A stretch of DNA of 27,801 nt from Hypsibius dujardini. Taxonomy: Eukaryota; Tardigrada; Eutardigrada; Parachela; Hypsibiidae. A program made the position numbers and the translations under genes. The notes under the pieces are model-generated. The model ran no database searches and was not told the origin of the DNA. It saw only the letters and a list, made by a program, of their open reading frames with translations. Location of the stretch: positions 1 through 27,801 of the forward strand of contig LRSR01004115.1 of NCBI GenBank assembly GCA_001579985.1, written 5' to 3'. Position 1 is the first letter of the stretch; each line of letters opens with the position of its first letter. This document shows positions 21,468 to 27,801 of this stretch, one piece after another.

Positions 21468-22912
21468 GAACCTATGATATTGTTTCTTTATCGAAGGAAA
21501 TGGAAGATTTCTCTTTGTTAGCATCACACTGATTGGAATCTACGCACACAACACTTGATAAGCTTTTGTAGTATAGTGATATCGCAACAGTTCTGAATAT
21601 GTGAGCTTATCTATCAATTTTTATTTGAAACTGAAATTTTTTTCTACCATTTTTTTCATATTCATAGTTCCAGTTTATCCTTCCGAAATAAGAAAGATGC
21701 CCAATGTTTTCTCTCGGGATGGTTAATGAGTGGACCGTGTAACAGCTATGAATCGCATATGAGTACTGATAAATAATAGGAACCTTCTTATATGCAGAAA
21801 CAGACACAGACACAAACACAAACACATGCGCTAACATAGACGATGAAATAGACTAAAAGCTCCACACTAATACCTTATAAAACACTGCCAAAAACACAAA
21901 AATAAACACAAATACAGACAGTCAGAGTCCAAATATGTACCTACTCACTGTCTATTGACACAGACAGTAATAGAGGCACAGGAACAGTCACTAACACAGA
22001 CACAGACATAGACACAGACGAAGACACAGGCTCAGACGCAGACCCCGACACATAAACAGACAGACAAAACACATAAGCAAGATACAAAAAGACTCAGCAT
22101 GCACAGGTGCAGACACGGACAAAGACAGACACCGATATACATACACAAACCCGAACGCACACAGACATAGACACTGACAAAGACACAGACGCAGACACAG
22201 ACACAGACCGAACACAGACCATTCTACTCCGAGTTTGCCACCAAGGCAATGTCTAAGTGGCCAGTGAACGCTGCATGAGCGTTCGAGATTTCCGAAGCTC
22301 CAGTTCCCGTCATCAGTCAGCTCGTTCTAGTACTCGTCCTTTTTCAGCGTTCTCAAGCTGTACCTTTATTAATTACAGCATTATCAACCGCCGAATGGCG
22401 AAAAGGGAAAGTCATCGAACCGTTCCAGTGCGTGTCCTCCTGGCTGGCAAAACCAACCCCACAAAAAGCAAACAGAAAATTTGAACCCACGCGCGAATAT
22501 ACCCTCGTGCCAAAATAATGAGAGACCAAAAGAACCGTGCACAACCTGACCTCATCCTCCCCCGCAGATCCATCTATCACAACCTTACGCAGTTGCTCGC
22601 GAAACGCGAAAAAAACCCACGCCGCAGAAAACGCATAACACTTCTCTAAAGGAAGAACGGGCGCCAATCCGAGAGACAACCAAACAAAGCCGAAAAAATG
22701 AAATGAACACAGAGGCTAAATATGTTCGAAAAGTAGCAGTATTAAGGGTATTAGTACATAACTGAGAGAGATGCAGAGAAAAAAACAGCCAACCGAGTTA
22801 GTTCCTCATTCGTTGAAGAAAGCGTCGCATCTTCCATCAATCTCAGAGTTGAAGGGGAGAGAAAAGATCCCATCCTTCCTGTGTGGATGAGAGATAGAGA
22901 GTGAGTCCCGTT
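21468..22912. other. Convergent spacer: ankyrin and nuclear-receptor 3' ends
   Basis: This should hold the 3' UTRs of both genes. AATAAA occurs on the plus strand at 21901-21906 and on the minus strand at 22365-22370; either could be a poly(A) signal, but both are 430-550 bp past their stops. A degenerate ACAGAC repeat spans about 21795-22210. No coding potential is seen. Confidence 0.55.
21795..22210. repeat. Degenerate (ACAGAC)n tract between convergent genes
   Basis: CAGACA/CACAGA units interrupted by unique stretches; the same motif as the intronic tracts, here purine-rich on the plus strand. Confidence 0.85.
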
Positions 22913-25763
22913 TCAGGATTCCCGTTTCATCTCAATCATCTCCAGCAGGAGGGTGTCGTCCAGGTAGCCGTCCTGTCGGGCGCGGGTGTAGAGGAAGTGC
23001 TCCCCCTCATCGGCGAACTTGCGCACCTCCGTCACGAGCTTCATTACGTTGGCGAAGCGGCCGGGCAGGTCGGCGTGGTTGGTGGTGGATTCGGCCTTGA
23101 GGTCCTCCTGGCACTTCTCGTACGCGTACCGGATCGGGCGCATCTTTACCAGGCCGGGAACAACTGTGGGCGGGAAAACAGGGTTGACAATTCAGGCATT
23201 TGGTAGATTAGCAGTCATAAAGTTTTAGAAACAGACAGAGAGAAACAGACAGCAGATGGACGAAAAAAAGCAGCCGGGCAGGCAGACAGAAAAGTATACA
23301 GAAAGATAGACAACACACAAGCAGATAGACAGACGCAGAGCGATAGGTAAAGAAACCGACAGGCCGACAAGTCAGACTGACTCATAGACCGACATAATTA
23401 CATACAGACAAGACAGAGAGGTAAAGAGATGTACAGACAGACAGACACATAGACAGGCAGACAATCGGCCAACACGAGGACAAGCACACGAATGGCTGTT
23501 TGGCAATCGGACCGATAGCCGGACAAGGCAGGTGTCCACAAGACAGCTGCCCAAACAATTGACATTAGAATTGAAGTTATTGAAAATGTACTAACATGGA
23601 TTGAGGAGAAGAATCATTTTGACGTTGAGGTAGTCGCCGCGGTTCATGTTGAGTTTGCGGACCGACTCGACGACCTCCTGAATAGCCGCACTGTTGCTGC
23701 TCAAGCCCAGGGCTGCCAGCTCAGTCATGCGTAGCTTTCCGCTGTTGGGCAATTCGAAGTGATCGCTGATCTCGCTGGCTGACAGGTGGTAGATGATGTC
23801 GAACATCAGGAAGGAATTCCATCCGAACTGCAGAAGCTTCTTCTGGTCCTCATACTACGAACAATGCGGCTGATTATACCGTACTCGCTCAAAAATCTGT
23901 TTGCCTATCTGCTTGAACGTATACAAGTCTGTGTGTCTCTCTGTCTGTCTTGTCCGTCTGTGTGTCCTACTGCTCGACAGGCAATAAACTTACATCCAAG
24001 GAATCGAAAAAGGAAGAGTCTCGAGCCCACTCAACGAAGGAATAGACTTTTTTGTCCAAGACGTTGCAGATAACTTCCAACGGTGCAGCGCCGGGTTTCG
24101 CAGTTTCCTCGCGGAGCACAGTAATCAGGGACTCCTTCCATGGGGACTCTGCCGGAACTGTACTCTTCATCTGCTGGACCAGCCGGGGAATTCGTGGCAT
24201 GAGAGAGGTGAACTTCTGAAAACCAGAATCATCTGCAAGATACCAAAAGAGGGCACGGTTAACAGGGCCAGGCAGCAAAGATTTTCGTCCTTTGCGGCAC
24301 TAGAAACAGCCGCGAACTCTTACAGCAGGGGGCACGTCTTCGTCTATTACAGAGGCACGATAGGCAGATCGACGTCCAGATAGACAGGCGAAAAGATAAC
24401 GATACAAATAGACACAAAAAGAGAGACAGAGAGACAGTAAGACAGTCAGCCAGACAGACAGTCATACAGATACACTGGCAGTCAGTCAATCAGAGAGACA
24501 AGCACACAGACAAACGGGCAGGCAAACAGAGAAACAAGTGGACACACAAATGTGTAAACAGATGAACAGATAAAAATTCAGACAGATAGTCCGACAGACA
24601 AACAAACAGGACAAGCGAAACAAGTAGCGAAAGTATTATAACTCACCAATCTCATTAGCCCCATTAGAGGAAGACGCCGTGTCGGGTGCGGCTCCACGGG
24701 GAGCTTTCGTCGGAGCCTTTCGTGTGGCTCCTCTGGTATTGACCACTGCCTGCCGCACTCTTTTCGGTTTGGTCTCAGCCGGTTCCTGCTCCGCGTCACT
24801 TCCATCCGAACCGTCCACGCCCGAACGAGATCGCGAACCGGACGCTGACGGACATCCTCGAGCCCGGTCCTGTCGGACGGCTGAAAGAACAAAAAAGAAC
24901 ACTGATTAACGCAAGATACATCCATAGCAATAGTCGCTCACTAAAATATTTAATCCGAAAACGGAAAAACTGCTAGCCAAGCAATAGATTCAAAGGAAAG
25001 ATAACTGAGACAATCAAATAATATATAAAGAGAAAAAAATCAGCTTATATTATGCAACTAAAGCAGTCAATCAAGCAACCGTGCGCGAGAGAATTAAGGA
25101 AATGTAAGGAGTCTTGCAATGAAACGCAACCCAAAAGGAGCACCTCCAACATAGGCACCTTGGAGTTTGCGCACACCTTCAATTTTCATGCCGACCGCGA
25201 CGCACTGCTGAAACCGGCAGAAGCAGCAGCGTTGTGTCCGAGCCTTCCCCAGACGTTCCACCGGACACTCCTGATTCGCACGACAGGTATACTCCTTGCC
25301 TTTCTGGATGGTCCTCCGAAAGAAAGCTTTGCATCCCTCACTAAAACAGACAAATGATAGAAGTTTGTCTGCCATTCCATTTTTCAATCAGCCTACTTGT
25401 CTGTCTTGTCTGCCTGATTGCCGATCTGCCTGTCAGTCTATATGCCATTCCATTTGTCTGTATCTGTCTGTCATCTGTCTACCTGTTTGACTGCCGTTTA
25501 ATTTTCTGTCTGTCTGACTGCTTGTGTCTGTCCGTCTGACTGGCAACGTAACTACCTGCGTACCAAGTTCTAACACCGTAGTGGAAGCCAGACACTTCAT
25601 CACCGCACACCCGACACGGCTCCTTGACTTTCCCGTTTCCGCGCGGCGACATGTCCACCGCGACGTCTTCCTTGTCGCTGGACGCGGGTGACTCCAGGCT
25701 GGCTTGATATTCCATGTCCTCCCGCTTCACCGCCTTCCGTGTGCGTTTTTCGGGTGCCATCAT
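22913..25763 (-). CDS. Divergent nuclear hormone receptor, 448 aa, six exons
   Basis: Exons in transcript order: 25763-25564, 25340-25177, 24880-24647, 24232-23994, 23854-23596, 23163-22913 (1347 bp with stop), all GT-AG, phases 2,1,1,0,1. The start ATG (25763) follows an in-frame TGA in the same exon. DNA-binding domain, residues 50-121: finger 1 CRVC-x13-CEGC, with P-box CEGCKA as in estrogen-type receptors; finger 2 C86, C92, C105, C108, with 12 residues between C92 and C105 where 9 is usual. The extension AVRQDRARG resembles NR5 (FTZ-F1/SF-1) and ERR proteins. A basic, Ser/Ala-rich hinge follows to about 199. The ligand-binding domain, 200-448, carries the signature [11 protein letters not shown]...DQKKLLQ (265-288), closest by eye to NR5/NR6, and an AF-2 helix LLLEMI (437-442). 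It is therefore a full nuclear receptor. The predicted half-site is AGGTCA-like. Subfamily remains unsettled. Confidence 0.92.
23228..23480. repeat. Degenerate (CAGA)n tract in receptor intron 5
   Basis: ACAGACAGA-type units on the plus strand, so TCTG-rich in the sense of the minus-strand gene. It lies in the intron between exons ending 23596 and starting 23163. Confidence 0.88.
24350..24610. repeat. Degenerate (CAGA)n tract in receptor intron 3
   Basis: GACAGACAG/GAGAGACAG units occupy most of the 24233-24646 intron, TCTG-rich in the gene's sense. Confidence 0.88.
25385..25550. repeat. (TCTG)n tract in receptor intron 1, antisense orientation
   Basis: TGTCTGTCTTG/TGCCTG units on the plus strand within the 25341-25563 intron, opposite in orientation to the tracts in introns 3 and 5. 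A shorter similar tract lies at 23925-23975 in intron 4. Confidence 0.85.
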
Positions 25764-25806
25764 CCAAAGCGCTTCTAGTCGATGACTAGTCGAACTTCAA
25801 TGCAAC
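25764..25806 (-). other. 5' UTR segment of the receptor first coding exon
   Basis: On the minus strand, TTTTGTTTGCAG ends at 25807, a good 3' splice site. The exon therefore begins at 25806 and carries 43 nt of leader, including an in-frame TGA, before ATG 25763. This implies at least one upstream non-coding exon. Confidence 0.6.
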
Positions 25807-26889
25807 CTGCAAACAAAATTAACATATTTAACATATTAATGTAACATTTGTATCATATAAATCTCACGTCACAATAAAAATCCGCAAAAAAAGCAGAAAA
25901 AATATATTACAAAGAGTAACAATAAGTGGGAAATTTGGAAGCAAAAAAATCGCTTTCATTTAGTAGAACGGTGATGTGACATCAATCAATCAATCAATGA
26001 TGAGCAGCAGAAGAGAGCAGAAAATGATTATCAGTACTGACAAATCACCCAATCAAGCGCAGGCAGCCCATCACAATTCGAGCCGAGTTGGTAGTTCAAA
26101 ATACCTGCCGATACAAAAAGCAGTGCGACACGCCCAATTCAATTAAAACCTTCCAGGCAATTGCGAAGTGAAATAGGTAATGCGAAAAATGCCCAAAGGC
26201 GTAGCACATGATTGAATTGAATTCGGATCGATTTGCATGCGAACCCAAGTAATTGATTGATTGATTGATATAAGCATCAGTGTTCAATTCACTTCATCTT
26301 CCTCCAGTTACTGTTCCCTTAATCAACCCTAAATAAATCTTAAGATTGATCAATAATATCAGATTAGCCGGGAATTAATTTAATTTAAAAAAAAAACAGA
26401 AAGATAACTAAGCGAAATTATTGTATCCGGCCGGAATTAAAGCCATTTCTAAGACGGAGAGCAAACACCAAGCTAAAATCGGAGTTTGAAGTTCGAGCCA
26501 TCTGTACTCCCGCACGATCGATTACTGTATACAAACGGATCGGAAAAATCATTCAATCAATCAAGCGATCGGGATCGCCACCGAATGACCAACCCAATAA
26601 TCAGATTCCAGCAGTATGATTCCTCTGGCATGACTCTAACCTTCCTCCAACCAGAAATAAGCGGTAAGATTTAATTAAAATCAGAAGAATAATAAAGACA
26701 TGTCTACTGCATCCAGTTTATGCTGACAGACTCACGAATATGACGGAAAGGAAAAAGAAAACAACAACATTACCAAAAGTTCTGCGTCATCGGGCAAAAG
26801 CCCCATCAATCAATCAATCAATAAGACGTTTGAGCAACTCATTTTTATTGAACTCCAAAAACCGCATTATCGCACAACTTGCTTTAAAA

Positions 26890-26980
26890 TGCTTGCCTTA
26901 CCGAGTCAAGCGATTTAACTCGGCTGTTGCGCAAAATAATTCAGGAAACGAGTTAAATTGCCTGAGTCGTAAGCCAAGCA
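26890..26980. repeat. Inverted-repeat element with 32-33-bp arms
   Basis: The left arm, 26890-26922, starts TGCTTGCCTTACCGAGTCAA. The right arm, 26949-26980, is its reverse complement with about 4 mismatches and one gap, around a 26-bp centre. A left-arm-like sequence, ACCGAGTCAAGTTATTTGACTCG in two parts, recurs at 27778-27800 at the window edge, so this is a repeat family. Confidence 0.7.
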
Positions 26981-27432
26981 TTCGGTCCGTATTTATAGGT
27001 GTAGAACCTACGACATAAACTTCCTGATACCCTACGGCGGTCCAAGTTTGGATCACTCCAACTCTATAACTTGAAAACAATCCTCTAACCTTCTTTCACC
27101 GCATGAAAAAAAACATTATCGAAACAATAAATCCATAAAATCTAAATTACACTACCCTGAAAGTAAAAAATATAAATCCAACTATGAGAAACGAACCCAA
27201 AACATTTGACCCCTACCAATCAACCAATCAAGCGACAAAGTTACTGCTTATCAAATACAATAACAACCGATTTTGTTTGTTTCAACATTTGCCTGTTTTT
27301 TAAGCCCCAACATAATGGCAAAAAATATTGTTGCGTTACAAATGTCAGTCCATAAGCAGAAGTAAAGCACAACCGGGACAATGTTATCAGCACATGCGGG
27401 GAGAGATAGGGGAAGGAGAGAGAGAGACTTAC

Positions 27433-27600
27433 CTGGGGCTTGATAGGCAGTAATACGGACCGAGTTGTGTACTTCCTCTCGGGGAAGACCTTTCCCTTAA
27501 CAGGGAAGGTCACAAGAAGTTTGCCCGTGGGAAAGGACACCAAAAAAGTATTTCAAGGTTTGACCCGGACGCGAAATTTCCTACGCATATGAGGGGTAAG
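27433..27600 (-). other. Probable 5' UTR exon of the receptor gene
   Basis: Only the 3' edge (27433) is defined, by a strong splice donor. The right limit is a guess. An ATG at 27543 opens a frame that, after splicing to 25806, would end at TAG after 43 codons, before the main ATG and in another frame, so it would be an upstream ORF. The stretch 27480-27513 also contains a 9-bp imperfect hairpin (GACCTT..CCC with GGGAAGGTC). Confidence 0.35.
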
Positions 27601-27801
27601 GCTGTCTGTGGTGCAATGTGAAAACAATATGGCCGCGATGCGGTAAGACTGCTTTAGCTTTCACGATCGTCGATCGTCTGTGTGTGTGTCTCCGTTTCTG
27701 CGAGCGTGACCTCACTCCGCGCGGCAGAGACACACACCATGCACATTTATGCACACACAGCCGGAGTGCTTAGCTGACCGAGTCAAGTTATTTGACTCGT
27801 T

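Larger units (their letters stand above)
25807..27801. other. Upstream region of the receptor gene
   Basis: A strong minus-strand donor CCCCAG|GTAAGT ends an exon at 27433 and could pair with the acceptor at 25807, giving a 1626-bp 5' UTR intron. The region between is AT-rich with (TTGA/TCAA)n tracts at about 25982-25999, 26251-26268 and 26806-26821, and the inverted-repeat element at 26890-26980. The last 250 bp are GC-richer and may include the promoter. No protein domain is seen. Confidence 0.5.

Overview
This is nuclear DNA from an invertebrate animal. Every gene is split by spliceosomal introns. Two products are recognisable metazoan regulators: an NHLH/HEN-type bHLH factor and a zinc-finger nuclear receptor. 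Non-coding DNA is AT-rich and full of degenerate (TCTG)n, (TTGA)n and (ACTAA)-like repeats and short non-autonomous DNA transposons. There is no bacterial-style gene packing. The species cannot be named from the sequence; a protostome is likely but unproven.

Layout. (1) 1-109, minus: one exon of an unidentified membrane protein that runs off the left edge. (2) 370-917: a hAT-type non-autonomous element. (3) 1456-4915, plus: a seven-exon gene for a 363-aa protein with two C-terminal RRMs. (4) 4916-7796: AT-rich spacer with a more GC-rich, E-box-containing stretch next to the following gene. (5) 7797-10038, plus: a two-exon NHLH-type bHLH gene, 150 aa, closely matching vertebrate NHLH1/2 across the whole bHLH. 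(6) 11176-21467, plus: an eight-exon gene for a 993-aa ankyrin-repeat protein of no family I recognise. Its first intron is GC-AG. Its introns hold a Tc1/mariner-type element (12171-12981), a near-perfect hairpin (14549-14653), a TTAA-flanked MITE (16485-16749), a second inverted hAT copy (16926-18094) split by a nested PIF/Harbinger-like insertion (17220-17828), and a TA-flanked MITE (18205-18431). (7) 22913-25763, minus: a six-exon nuclear receptor, 448 aa, convergent with the ankyrin gene, with a probable 5' UTR exon near 27.4 kb. (8) 26890-27801: an inverted-repeat element and a partial second copy at the right edge.

Exon models were built by hand from splice consensus plus reading-phase continuity. 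All four complete models keep phase through every junction and start at the first ATG after an in-frame stop where I checked (RRM, ankyrin and receptor genes). The genes are separate transcription units: two look like gene-expression regulators (bHLH, nuclear receptor), one binds RNA, and one is probably a scaffold. Nothing shows that they act as one system. The most interesting material is the receptor's unusual zinc fingers, the orphan ankyrin and RRM proteins, the intronic hairpin, and an internal filled-site/empty-site pair that dates one transposon insertion relative to another.
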